The position numbers and the translations under genes were made by a program. 64,000 nt of DNA from BOG-932 sp965276835 (GTDB lineage: Bacteria > Pseudomonadota > Alphaproteobacteria > BOG-932 > Roseiterribacteraceae), in the NCBI GenBank assembly GCA_965276835.1, contig OZ255631.1, forward strand, positions 310,001 to 374,000. The letters run 5' to 3'. The notes under the pieces are model-generated. The model was not told where the DNA came from. It did not search any database and saw nothing but the letters and a program-made list of their open reading frames with translations. Shown here piece after piece: positions 26,152-34,216 of the stretch (its first letter is position 1; the number at the start of each line of letters is the position of its first letter).

Positions 26152-26439
26152 ATGGCTGAAAAACTCACAACCTATGATCCGGCGGAAGACATCACTTCTG
26201 ACGCGGCCGTTGCGATCTTTATGGCTGAAGCTTTTGAGACCGAAGACGCGGGCTATATCGCGCATGCCTTGGGCGTTGTGGCGCGCGCCAAAGGCATGTC
26301 TCAGATCGCCAGTCAGACCGGTCTTTCCCGCGAGCAGCTCTATCGGTCTTTCAGCGAAAACGGAAACCCAACTCTGAAAACAACGATCGCGGTCATGAAA
26401 GCGCTTGGGATAGAATTGACGGCCAAGGCGCACGGTTAG
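26152..26439 (+). CDS. Addiction module antidote protein, HigA-like XRE
   Basis: 95 residues with a helix-turn-helix in the C-terminal half (GMSQIASQTGLSREQLYRSFSENGNPTLKTTIAVMKALG), the form seen in putative addiction module antidote proteins paired with Gp49/HigB toxins. The N-terminal YDPAEDITSDAAVAIFMAEAFET is also diagnostic. It begins immediately after the toxin stop. As the toxin reading frame is broken, it may persist as a free repressor or as an anti-addiction remnant. Confidence 0.88.
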   Translation: MAEKLTTYDPAEDITSDAAVAIFMAEAFETEDAGYIAHALGVVARAKGMSQIASQTGLSREQLYRSFSENGNPTLKTTIAVMKALGIELTAKAHG

Positions 26440-26508
26440 GGCAACTCACTCTCCCGTGGAGGGCAGCGGATAGTATCGTAGACCGTCACACCGGCAGGCA
26501 TCTCCGGT

Positions 26509-26703
26509 TCAAGTCTCATCCGTAAATATCGCTTCGATTGGCTGTCCGAACAGATGGGCGATCTTGAAGGCGAGGGGCAGACTTGGGTCGTATTTGCCGG
26601 TTTCGATGGCGTTGACGCTTTGCCGCGAAACATCGAGCCGCTCGGACAGCTCGGCCTGGCTCCAGTTCCGTTCCGCCCGCAGAATTTTCAGTCGGTTCTT
26701 CAT
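26509..26703 (-). CDS. Small XRE-family transcriptional regulator
   Basis: 64 residues, almost all a helix-turn-helix domain: KNRLKILRAERNWSQAELSERLDVSRQSVNAIETGKYDPSL followed by LAFKIAHLFGQPIEAIF. This compact class usually sits beside a small membrane protein gene and represses the pair. I use ATG 26703; a GTG at 26721 would add six residues. It follows the broken membrane protein gene with a gap of about 23 bases and is probably co-transcribed from the AT-rich promoter at 27017-27090. Confidence 0.85.
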   Translation of the reverse strand: MKNRLKILRAERNWSQAELSERLDVSRQSVNAIETGKYDPSLPLAFKIAHLFGQPIEAIFTDET

Positions 26704-26726
26704 TGTTTGGTCGTCCGCCACCAGAT

Positions 26727-27016
26727 CTATGCGGCCGCGAACCCGACCATCTCCATCACCATAAGCAGCATGTAGCCTACGGCGAACGCGGCGACCACGA
26801 CCTGACCGCTATAGGTGGACGGCGCCGTCGCACCAGCCGGCGACAAAATCCACTGCAATCCGCCGCCGGCAACGAAACTGTAGATCGGGAACGATACGGC
26901 GAGACCCAGAAGCCCGCCCCAATACCAGGCAACCCGCGAGCGAACGCGATCATCGCGCCGCCCGACAGTGCAATCGCGGCATGGGTACAGATTCGGCGGG
27001 TTCGAGAGTCAATCAT
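26727..27016 (-). pseudogene. Frameshifted small membrane protein gene
   Basis: An ideal AAGGAGG site six bases upstream marks ATG 27014-27016 as a true start, giving MIDSRTRRICTHAAIALSGG. That frame then loses membrane character. Another frame gives VAWYWGGLLGLAVSFPIYSF and VVVAAFAVGYMLLMVMEMVGF, ending at TAG 26727-26729 - two clear transmembrane segments. The distance from ATG to TAG is not a multiple of three, so one indel near 26930-26960 separates the halves. Together they make a protein of about 96 residues with two or three membrane spans. Function unknown; it precedes an XRE regulator. Confidence 0.65.
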
Positions 27017-27033
27017 ATCAAGCCTCCTTATCT

Positions 27034-27089
27034 ATATGACAAGGAAACATTACATTAGGTAATTTAAGTGTCAAGTTTGCTTGTCATAT
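27034..27089 (-). promoter_or_regulatory. AT-rich promoter/operator of the XRE-membrane protein unit
   Basis: A perfect 10-bp inverted repeat (27034-27043 and 27080-27089, ATATGACAAG) flanks a second one, ATTAC-5-GTAAT (27049-27053 and 27059-27063). A minus-strand TTGACA -35 box lies at 27069-27074. The nested dyads are the likely binding site of the small XRE regulator. A good -10 box is not obvious at standard spacing. Confidence 0.5.
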
Positions 27090-27205
27090 CCTGAAGTGAA
27101 ATGTGAGCGGCGCTTCGCCGGCGCGCTTTATCTCCGGTCGCCATGGCAAGCCGCCATGCGCGCATCGCTATGGTCTGAGTTCGGTCAAATCAGTATAGAG
27201 CGACC

Positions 27206-27970
27206 ATGATCCCCCGCCTCTATGTCACAGATCCCCTGGATGAAGGCCTGCGCGTCGCGCTCGACGGCGACCGCACGCACTACATTAAGAATGTCATGCG
27301 CCGGGCGATCGGCGCCGAAGTCGGACTGTTCAACGGGCGCGATGGGGAGTGGCTCGGCCATGTCGGCGGTTATGGCAAGAGCAGCGCCGAAATCGTGCTG
27401 GACAGCCAACGCCGCGTGCAGGCGGCAAGCCCGGACATCTGGCTCGCCTTCGCGCCGATCAAGCGCGTACGAATCGATTTCATCGCGGAAAAGGCGACCG
27501 AACTGGGCGTGTCGGTCCTGTGGCCTGTCCTCACCCGGCGGTCGGAACCGCTGCGCGTCAACACCGAACGCCTGACCAACATCGCCATCGAGGCGGCGGA
27601 GCAGACCGAGCGGCTGGATATTCCCGAGGTGCGGGAGGCGATGCAGCTGGACAAGGCGTTGGCCGCATGGCCTGCCGACCGGCCGCTGTTCGTCTGCGCC
27701 GAGGCCGGTGCGGCGCAGCCGATCGCCCAGGCGGTTGCCGCGCGGAAGGGGGTGCCGGCCGGGTTCCTGATCGGGCCGGAGGGCGGCTTTGCAGCCGTGG
27801 AGCTTGACGCCTTACGGAAACTTCCGTTTGTTGTCGCCGTCGGTTTGGGCCCCCGTTTACTCAGGGCCGAAACCGCCGCGATCGCGGCACTGGCCTGTTG
27901 GCAGGCACTGGCAGGCGACGGTTCTTCGGCGGATACGCGTCCGCCGTTTCGCAACGAATACGTGTCTTAA
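27206..27970 (+). CDS. rsmE: 16S rRNA (uracil(1498)-N3)-methyltransferase
   Basis: 254 residues. RsmE methylates U1498 of helix 44 in the 30S subunit. The N-terminal PUA-like domain (HYIKNVMRRAIGAEVGLFNG) is followed by the SPOUT core, with RVRIDFIAEKATELGVSVLWPV and EAAEQTERLDIPEV. The trefoil-knot SAM site is IGPEGGF...EL and VGLGPRLLRAETAAIAAL. Start ATG 27206 gives the family N-terminus. It is followed 19 bp later by gshA on the same strand. Confidence 0.94.
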   Translation: MIPRLYVTDPLDEGLRVALDGDRTHYIKNVMRRAIGAEVGLFNGRDGEWLGHVGGYGKSSAEIVLDSQRRVQAASPDIWLAFAPIKRVRIDFIAEKATELGVSVLWPVLTRRSEPLRVNTERLTNIAIEAAEQTERLDIPEVREAMQLDKALAAWPADRPLFVCAEAGAAQPIAQAVAARKGVPAGFLIGPEGGFAAVELDALRKLPFVVAVGLGPRLLRAETAAIAALACWQALAGDGSSADTRPPFRNEYVS

Positions 27971-27989
27971 GTCAGGTCCGAGGCGATCG

Positions 27990-29354
27990 ATGTCTGTAGC
28001 TTCCAACGCGGGCACTGCGGTCATTTCCGACCGCCGGCAGCTTGTCGCCTATCTGGAAAGCGGCTGCAAACCCGCGTCCGAATGGCGGGTGGGGACCGAG
28101 CACGAGAAATTCCTGTTCCGCGCGTCTGGTCACGGGCCGGTCGTCTATGACGGCAATGACGGCGTGCGCGCCCTGCTGGAAGGGTTGAAGCGTTTCGGCT
28201 GGAACGGCGTCTATGAGGGCGAGACGTTGATCGGGCTGACCCAGGGGCTGGCGAATATCTCGCTGGAGCCGGGCGGCCAGTTCGAACTGTCGGGCGCGCC
28301 GCTCGATTCGATGCACGACACCGCGCGGGAAACCGCTTCGCATCTGGCCCAGGTCAAGGAAATCGGCGGGGTGCTGGGCATCGGCGCGCTGGGCATGGGC
28401 TTCCAGCCCAGCCTGACGCGCGACCAGGTGCCGTGGATGCCCAAGGGCCGCTACGCCATCATGCGCGCCTATATGCCGAAAAAGGGCAATGAGGGGCACG
28501 ACATGATGCTCCGCACCTGCACCATCCAGGCCAATCTCGACTTCGAATCCGAAGCCTGCATGGTCAAGAAATTCCGCGTCTCGCTGGCGTTGCAGCCGAT
28601 CGCCACCGCCTTGTTCGCGGCCTCGCCGTTCAAGGAAGGCAAGCCATCCGGCTTTAAGAGCCGCCGCGCCCAGGTCTGGACCGATACCGATCCGGACCGT
28701 ACCGGCGACCTGCCCTTCGTATTCGAGGACGGGTTCGGCTTCGAGCGCTATATCGATTACGCGCTCGACGTGCCGATGTATTTCGTGTTGCGCGACGGGA
28801 AATATATCGACGTCTCCGGCCAGTCCTTCCGCGCTTTCCTGAAGGGCGAGCTGCCCGGCCTGCCCGGCGAACTGCCGACGATGAGCGACTGGGCCGACCA
28901 CATGACCACGATCTTCCCCGAGGTCCGGCTCAAGAAATATCTCGAAATGCGCGGCGCGGACGGCGGGCCCGAGGCGCATATCAACGCTCTGCCGGCGTTC
29001 TGGACCGGCCTGCTCTATGACGGCGATGCGCTCACCGCTGCCTGGGATATGGTCAAGGGCTGGACGCGCGAGGACCGCGCCAAACTGAAGGGGGCGGTGC
29101 CGCGCGATGCGCTGGCGGCGACCGTTGCCGGCCGTTCGGCGCGCGATGTAGCGCGCGATGTGCTGGCCTTGTCGCATGCCGGGCTGAAGCGCCGGGCGCG
29201 GCTGAATGCGCAGGGTGCCGACGAAGGTATCTTCCTCGACCCGCTCGACCGCATCGCAGAAACCGGGCAGACCCTCGCCGACCAGGCATTGGCGCTCTAT
29301 GGAGGCGAGTGGCGCGGTTCGGTCGATCCGGCCTTCGCGACCTACGCATATTAG
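27990..29354 (+). CDS. gshA: Glutamate-cysteine ligase, plant/alphaproteobacterial type
   Basis: 454 residues. It makes gamma-glutamylcysteine, the first committed step of glutathione synthesis. The sequence follows the class found in alphaproteobacteria and plants rather than E. coli GshA: VGTEHEKFLFR near residue 36, LEPGGQFELSGAPL, MRTCTIQANLDF-like MLRTCTIQANLDFESE, and LPAFWTGLLYD. Start ATG 27990 follows an AGGCGA site and leaves a normal length. It converges with the HiPIP gene, six bases between the stops. Confidence 0.93.
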   Translation: MSVASNAGTAVISDRRQLVAYLESGCKPASEWRVGTEHEKFLFRASGHGPVVYDGNDGVRALLEGLKRFGWNGVYEGETLIGLTQGLANISLEPGGQFELSGAPLDSMHDTARETASHLAQVKEIGGVLGIGALGMGFQPSLTRDQVPWMPKGRYAIMRAYMPKKGNEGHDMMLRTCTIQANLDFESEACMVKKFRVSLALQPIATALFAASPFKEGKPSGFKSRRAQVWTDTDPDRTGDLPFVFEDGFGFERYIDYALDVPMYFVLRDGKYIDVSGQSFRAFLKGELPGLPGELPTMSDWADHMTTIFPEVRLKKYLEMRGADGGPEAHINALPAFWTGLLYDGDALTAAWDMVKGWTREDRAKLKGAVPRDALAATVAGRSARDVARDVLALSHAGLKRRARLNAQGADEGIFLDPLDRIAETGQTLADQALALYGGEWRGSVDPAFATYAY

Positions 29355-29360
29355 GACGGT

Positions 29361-29654
29361 TTACTCGGCCTTCTTGCTCCAGGAATCGCAGCTGCCGGCC
29401 GGATTGACCAGGGTCTCCAATATCCGGCAGTTCCCGCAATGGCCGCGGCTTTCGAAATACATGCAGGTTTCGCAAGGCCTCGCCGGATCGGCCGCCTGTT
29501 CGACATAATGCAGCGAATCCCGCTGCTCCTTGTCGCCGGCATAGGATTTGGCGCAGACGGTTTCATCGGCGGCGGCGCCTTGGCTGAACGCCCATGCGGC
29601 AACGATGCCGATGGCAAGGAAACCGCGTCGTCCCACCGTGTTGTCGAAGGTCAC
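29361..29654 (-). CDS. High-potential iron-sulfur protein (HiPIP), Tat-exported
   Basis: 97 residues. The N-terminus carries a twin-arginine signal (GRRGFLAIGIVAAWAF, cleavage after about residue 30). The mature domain follows the HiPIP plan: RDSLHYVEQAADPARPC, then C-x2-C (CETCMYF), a further cysteine pair HCGNC, and a last cysteine before DSW. It therefore should bind one [4Fe-4S] cluster cycling 3+/2+ at high potential. Start is GTG 29652-29654, overlapping the truncated haemoglobin stop as GTGA. HiPIPs are periplasmic one-electron carriers; the partner here is unknown. Confidence 0.85.
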   Translation of the reverse strand: MTFDNTVGRRGFLAIGIVAAWAFSQGAAADETVCAKSYAGDKEQRDSLHYVEQAADPARPCETCMYFESRGHCGNCRILETLVNPAGSCDSWSKKAE

Positions 29655-30130
29655 GCGGCGTCTCCCGTGCCGGCCGGTTCCTGCCGTACATAGCGTTCGC
29701 CCTTGGCCAGCACTACGCCGTGCCCGGTCGCGATGCCCAGCTCCAGGCTTTCGGCGATCCGGTCGGCGCGCGCCATGAAATACCGGGCGGCGGGCAAGGG
29801 GCAGACCTCCAGCGCGGTCGCCTTGAACAGCGCCAGCCAGCGGTCGAAATGATGCCGGTCGATCGGCAACGGGAAATGCTTCTGCATCGGCTGACCGTGA
29901 TAGGTGCCGCTCATCAGGACGATCGACGACCAGAACCGGCACATCGTCTGAAGGTGCGACGGCCAATCGGCGACCCGCGCCTGGAATACCGGGCCGATCA
30001 GCGCGTCGCGCTGGACCCGGTCATAGAAACGATGAACGAGCTTTTCGATCATCGGCTCGTCTATCCCGGTTTCGGCCTGCACGCCGTTCACGAATGCCGC
30101 GCGCCGGTCCGCGGCCGATTGCGTCGTCAT
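29651..30130 (-). CDS. Group III truncated haemoglobin
   Basis: 159 residues. The pattern of group III (P-type) trHb is clear: LVHRFYDRVQRDALIGPVF at the N-terminus, FWSSIVLMSGTYHGQPMQKHFPLP, and the proximal-histidine helix DRHHFDRWLALFKAT. These proteins bind haem and are linked to NO or reactive nitrogen/oxygen chemistry. It is first in an operon with the HiPIP gene and divergent from an NsrR-like Rrf2 regulator, which supports a role in NO detoxification. The protein itself has no signal peptide, so it is cytoplasmic. Confidence 0.9.
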   Translation of the reverse strand: MTTQSAADRRAAFVNGVQAETGIDEPMIEKLVHRFYDRVQRDALIGPVFQARVADWPSHLQTMCRFWSSIVLMSGTYHGQPMQKHFPLPIDRHHFDRWLALFKATALEVCPLPAARYFMARADRIAESLELGIATGHGVVLAKGERYVRQEPAGTGDAA

Positions 30131-30179
30131 GATTGCCCTCGCGTTTCATAGGCGTCGCGGCGATGGTGGCGACAGCAAT

Positions 30180-30202
30180 AAGATATATTCTATATACATC
30201 TT
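30180..30202. promoter_or_regulatory. NsrR-like operator between trHb and rrf2-type gene
   Basis: A 23-bp dyad: left half AAGATATATTC, one central base, right half ATATACATCTT. It keeps the architecture of the E. coli NsrR site (two AAGATGCATTT halves head to head around one base) with about 8 and 9 of 11 matches. It lies 49 bp upstream of the trHb start and 52 bp upstream of the regulator start, so it can control both divergent genes. Confidence 0.7.
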
Positions 30203-30254
30203 ATGGCAACGGCGATATCGTATTTACCGGCCGGACGTGACGGGACGACGCACA

Positions 30255-30719
30255 ATGAAACTGACGCTGCAAACCGATTATGCCCTGCGCGTGCTGATGT
30301 ATGTCGCGGCGAAGGCCGATGGCCTGTCCACGATCCAGGAGATCGCGGACGGTTTCGACATCTCGCAGGCCCATCTCATGAAAGTGGTCCATCGCCTGGC
30401 GCAGCGTGGCTATCTGGAAACCGTGCGCGGCAAGAATGGCGGGATGCGCCTGGGCATGGCGTCCGAAACGGTGACGGTCGGCGCTGTCGTGCGGGCGATG
30501 GAAGAGGACCTCGCCGTGCTCGGCTGCCTGGGGAGGGAGGATTTCTGCCGGATCCAAGGGGCGTGCGTTTTAAAGGGCGTGCTGGGTGAGGCGACCCGCG
30601 CCTTCTTGGCGGTGCTGGACAATTACAGCCTGTCCGACCTGATGGCGCCGCGCGTGAACCTGGCGGGGATGCTGGGGATTATCCCGAACCGCCATCCAGA
30701 TAACCGAACGTCGCTTTAA
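30255..30719 (+). CDS. Rrf2 family iron-sulfur regulator, NsrR-like
   Basis: 154 residues. The winged helix starts KLTLQTDYALRVLMYVA, with LSTIQEIADGFDISQAHLMKVVHRLAQRGYLETVRGKNGG as the recognition region. Three cysteines in GCLGREDFCRIQGAC have the spacing of Rrf2 cluster ligands, and the following LKGVLGEATRAFLAVL is the usual dimer helix. NsrR senses NO through its Fe-S cluster and represses NO-detoxification genes. Divergence from a truncated haemoglobin and an intervening NsrR-type dyad support that assignment. Start ATG 30255 gives the canonical N-terminus. Confidence 0.85.
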   Translation: MKLTLQTDYALRVLMYVAAKADGLSTIQEIADGFDISQAHLMKVVHRLAQRGYLETVRGKNGGMRLGMASETVTVGAVVRAMEEDLAVLGCLGREDFCRIQGACVLKGVLGEATRAFLAVLDNYSLSDLMAPRVNLAGMLGIIPNRHPDNRTSL

Positions 30720-31300
30720 TCCTTCAATCCCATCGCGGCGCGTTCCCTATAGATAGGATCGTCACGGTCCCGCCGGCCGATCGCCCAGTTCGGATCGAAC
30801 ACCGGGGCGTTCGCCGGCACGTCGGCCATCAGGCTGGAGTCGAAGGCGACGGTGCGGCGGGCGATGCGCCATTCGCCGTCCCGCCGTTCGAAACGGTCGA
30901 TATAACGTGCCCAGGCGAAGGAATCGGTCGCGCCGCCGGCAGCGCCGCCGCCCGCGCCGCCGGTGAAGACAGCGAGCGCGCCCTTGCCCTCGGCGGAATA
31001 TCGCAGCGTCGCGAAGATATAGGTCTCAACCAGCGCGCTGTCGGCGGTGGCGAATTCGATCAGGATGTTGCTGACCAGGTGCATCGAGAACGTGATGGTG
31101 CGGTGCCGGTCGCCAAGCCACGCGATCAGGTCTTCGACACCGCCGACGAACGGGCCGTGATTGTCGATGGCATCGGGATGGAAGACCTGCCGGACGGCGT
31201 CCATGTCCAGCCGGTCGATGGCCCGGCACCAGCGATACATGACGTCGGTGATCTCCGCCCGGTCGGCGAGACGCTCGGGAGAGTAGTCGGGACGGGCCAT
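30716..31300 (-). CDS. SnoaL-like / NTF2-fold protein
   Basis: 194 residues in the cone-shaped NTF2 fold used by SnoaL cyclases, scytalone dehydratase and ring-hydroxylating dioxygenase beta subunits. The N-terminus ADRAEITDVMYRWCRAIDRLDMDAVRQVFHPDA and the later YIDRFERRDGEWRIARRTVAFD match SnoaL_4-type proteins. Its stop overlaps the convergent rrf2-type stop by four bases (TTAA). Lying near an SDR and a TonB receptor, it may take part in degradation of an aromatic or terpenoid compound; no substrate can be named. Confidence 0.75.
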   Translation of the reverse strand: MARPDYSPERLADRAEITDVMYRWCRAIDRLDMDAVRQVFHPDAIDNHGPFVGGVEDLIAWLGDRHRTITFSMHLVSNILIEFATADSALVETYIFATLRYSAEGKGALAVFTGGAGGGAAGGATDSFAWARYIDRFERRDGEWRIARRTVAFDSSLMADVPANAPVFDPNWAIGRRDRDDPIYRERAAMGLKD

Positions 31301-31304
31301 TGCG

Positions 31305-32447
31305 CTATTTCCCGCCTTGAGCGAGGCGCTGGTTCAGCTGTTGCGCATATGAAGCCGGAAACCGGCACGTCGCCGGTCCAATTTGCTTGATCTCTGTGAA
31401 GATCGGCTGTGCAGCGTCGCGTCTCCCATGTTGTGCAGCACTCCAGAGACGATAGAAATCGACCATGCACCGCGAGTAGGGGTCGGTTAGAAGCCCCATA
31501 TTTTGATCGAGGTCAGCCGTATCGCCTTGGAGATATTTGGCGAGGCGGCGAATGATTGGCACTGCCGATTCATTCATAACGTCGGCCAGGAGTTCCGGAC
31601 GGAGTTCCCCTTCGTCGGCGTGCATCAGATATTCGTCCAGCATGAACATCGATCCATGGCAGGGATCACTTGTCCTATCTTCTTTTTGTAGCGTGGCGAA
31701 GCTGCTATGCAGCGTGTTCATCAGGACGAACTCCTCCCCTTTCGGCCGCTTGACCTTATGAAAGTGGACCATCATTGCGCCGCTCCGGCCAGAAAAAATC
31801 GCAGCGCATCGAAACGTCGTTCCCGTCTCGCTAATCTTGTGATGGAGATCATATGCTTCATCGAGTTGTTGTTGTGTGGCATCGGGCTTTGCCAGCAACT
31901 CGTCCGCCAAACTGCTTGTGCACCCGGCGTGCCCCATGGCGGAACATTTGCGAAAATAGTTCCACGCCAGCGGCTCGGATTTTAAGAATGCATAGGCATT
32001 GCTTCCGGCGCCGTAGAGGGCTTCGCGGATATCGACACCCCATTCTTTAAGATCGTGGCCATAGGCAACCACGATATCGTAGTTCCTGGCCGCTTCTTTT
32101 GCCGCAGCCTTATCTATTGGCAGCCGGACCGCCAAATTCATGAGGTTGAGTCTCTCATCGCCGACCGCGATAAAGTAGTGCGCGGCGATTGCCGGCGCGC
32201 CATCGCTTGGCAAGCCGGGCAGGACATTTTTCAGGACAGCGATGTCTGCCTGCAATTTTCCGGGGTAGGAAGGGTCGGGGGCCCCGGTAGCGGTGAGAAG
32301 CGTTCGCTCGATCAAAGCGATCTCCACGAGCGACGACCGCAGCCTTAGCTCCTCCTGCGCGTTGAGTGTCTTAGCTGCCGCCGACGCGGTTTCCACCGTG
32401 CCGGCGATTGCCGCCAGAACAAAGAGCGCAGTTAAGCATTGGCGCAT
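31305..32447 (-). CDS. Exported protein of unknown function
   Basis: About 380 residues with a signal peptide (RQCLTALFVLAAIAGTVETASA). Mid-protein segments such as AWNYFRKCSAMGHAGCTSSLADELL have a weak Sel1/TPR-like helical look, and six or more cysteines are spread through the mature part. I recognise no family. Codon use is visibly less GC-biased than the SDR and SnoaL genes on either side, consistent with acquisition. Start is ATG 32447 or ATG 32462. It is co-directional with both neighbours, four bases upstream of the SnoaL gene. Confidence 0.6.
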   Translation of the reverse strand: MRQCLTALFVLAAIAGTVETASAAAKTLNAQEELRLRSSLVEIALIERTLLTATGAPDPSYPGKLQADIAVLKNVLPGLPSDGAPAIAAHYFIAVGDERLNLMNLAVRLPIDKAAAKEAARNYDIVVAYGHDLKEWGVDIREALYGAGSNAYAFLKSEPLAWNYFRKCSAMGHAGCTSSLADELLAKPDATQQQLDEAYDLHHKISETGTTFRCAAIFSGRSGAMMVHFHKVKRPKGEEFVLMNTLHSSFATLQKEDRTSDPCHGSMFMLDEYLMHADEGELRPELLADVMNESAVPIIRRLAKYLQGDTADLDQNMGLLTDPYSRCMVDFYRLWSAAQHGRRDAAQPIFTEIKQIGPATCRFPASYAQQLNQRLAQGGK

Positions 32448-32473
32448 AGGATGATCCCGCATTGGCGGGCCGA

Positions 32474-33235
32474 TCAGCGCATCGTGATCCCGCCGTCGAC
32501 GCTGATCACCTGGCCGTTGATCCATTCGCCGTCATCTGACGCCAGCAAGGCGACGGTGGAGGCGATATCGGCCGGGCGGCCCAGCCGCGTGCTGCGGCCG
32601 AGGGCCAGCATATCGGCTTGTCGCTGCTGCGGCATATTTTCCAGCGCGGCATCGGTCATGACCAGGCCCGGGGCAATGGCGTTCGACCGGATGCCTTCCT
32701 TGCCCCAGCGCGACGCGACATGGCGCATCAGCGCGTTGATGCCGGACTTGGATACCGCATAGGCGACCCGCTCCGGCTCGCCGACATAGGCCGCGCCCGA
32801 GGACGTATAAACGATGGCGCCGCCGCCGCGTTTCAGCAGGGCCGGAATGGCATGGCGAGTGCACAGAAGATGGCCGCGTAGATTGATCGCCATTGTTTTG
32901 TCCCACAGCTCCAGCGACAGATCGATCGCGTCGGTGTCGATCGCGCACAGCCCCAGGTCGGCGGCGTTGGCGTGCATCAGGTCGATGCCGCCATAGGTTT
33001 CGACCGCGGTCTTCACCAGATTGCCGACCGACGCGTCGTCGCTGACATCGAAATTGACGGCGATCGCCGTGCCGCCCGCGGCGGTGATTTTCGCCACGAT
33101 GCCTTCCGCGGCCTTGATATTGATGTCGCCGACGACGACCGAGACGCCTTCCTCGGCCAGCCTGACGGCCGTCGCCGCGCCGATCCCTGTTCCGCCGCCC
33201 GCGATAACCGCAACCTTGCCCTTTAATCCGCGCAT
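32474..33235 (-). CDS. Short-chain dehydrogenase/reductase
   Basis: 253 residues of the classical SDR family. The cofactor motif is GGGTGIGAATA (residues 13-23), an aspartate at the end of the second strand (VGDINI) favours NAD(H), NAADLG stands where NAG is usual, and the catalytic set is TSSGAAY with YAVSK. The C-terminus EWINGQVISVDGG is standard. It oxidises or reduces an unknown alcohol/ketone. It lies in a minus-strand group with the SnoaL-like gene. Confidence 0.87.
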   Translation of the reverse strand: MRGLKGKVAVIAGGGTGIGAATAVRLAEEGVSVVVGDINIKAAEGIVAKITAAGGTAIAVNFDVSDDASVGNLVKTAVETYGGIDLMHANAADLGLCAIDTDAIDLSLELWDKTMAINLRGHLLCTRHAIPALLKRGGGAIVYTSSGAAYVGEPERVAYAVSKSGINALMRHVASRWGKEGIRSNAIAPGLVMTDAALENMPQQRQADMLALGRSTRLGRPADIASTVALLASDDGEWINGQVISVDGGITMR

Positions 33236-33320
33236 TCCCCTGATCCTTTTATCGTGACATTCGGTTGGTCGTGATCGTAGGCCGTGGCGAAAGATTTTTC
33301 ACCCTGACTTTACAGGGCCG

Positions 33321-34052
33321 TCACCCACCGTCGGGGATATCGCGCGGATTGACCGGGCGCGCCGCCACCAGAATCGAGTACCAGACCGATTGTTCGCTGC
33401 GCAGCTGGTGATCGCGTTCGCCGACCCGGATGATCGCTTCGGAGAAATCTTTCATCAGGCTTTGCACCAGGGCGAGCGACGACGGCGCGATCTTGACCGT
33501 CTCGACCTCGAACATGCCGCGCGGATAATCCATGTTGGCAAACTGGTGTCCCAGCCATCGGTTGAAGGATTGACGGACCGGGCCGCCGCGTTTCCATTCG
33601 GGATGCCGCCCGATCAGCATGCGGACACGGTTATTGGGCAGCAGCTTGATCACGCCCAGCCGGTCTAGCCGCACCAGATGATTGACCAGTTGCGCCTCGG
33701 TCAGTCCGAATTCCGCGCGGATTTCCTCAGGCGACCATTTCCGTTGCAGCAACAGAAAGAAGAATGTCGACAGCAGGTTGGCAGCCAACCCGCTTTCCTG
33801 CCGGACGGTGATGTGACGCTGACGGCTTTCCCGGGCGTCTTCGGACATTTGCAGCAGGTCCGAAACGCGCAGTTCGGCGACCCCGCAGACACGCTCCAGA
33901 AAATCCAGCGAGAGGCCCCGGCCGTTCAAATTGCGCTTCACGGTCGTCTCGTGGACGCTCAGCCGTTCGGCAACGCCCTTGTAGGTCAACCCTTTTGCCC
34001 GCAGCGCGCTCTTCAGGGCGGAGAGAATCAGGGGGATGTCACTTTGCAGCAT
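33321..34052 (-). CDS. XRE-type regulator divergent from TonB receptor
   Basis: 243 residues. The N-terminal helix-turn-helix is ALRAKGLTYKGVAERLSVHETTVKRNLNGRGLSLDFLERVCG. The central region is predicted helical with WSPEEIRAEFGLTEAQLVNHLVRLDRLGVIKLLPNN, which looks like a second winged-helix unit. ATG 34052 is preferred because the sequence before it has no helix-turn-helix character. It is divergent from the TonB-dependent receptor gene 165 bp away and is the probable regulator of that receptor. Confidence 0.78.
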   Translation of the reverse strand: MLQSDIPLILSALKSALRAKGLTYKGVAERLSVHETTVKRNLNGRGLSLDFLERVCGVAELRVSDLLQMSEDARESRQRHITVRQESGLAANLLSTFFFLLLQRKWSPEEIRAEFGLTEAQLVNHLVRLDRLGVIKLLPNNRVRMLIGRHPEWKRGGPVRQSFNRWLGHQFANMDYPRGMFEVETVKIAPSSLALVQSLMKDFSEAIIRVGERDHQLRSEQSVWYSILVAARPVNPRDIPDGG

Positions 34053-34216
34053 CAGATGCGCCGATCGGTTGAGGACGGATAAGGAGCATATGACGCTCCC
34101 TATGGTCGCGCAAAACGCACCTTTGAAGGGCTCGGCTTTCGGAAACGCACGGTGGCTGATACAGCGCGAATACAAGCAAAAATCGTTCGAATAGAGCAAA
34201 TAAGGGAAGTTCGGCT

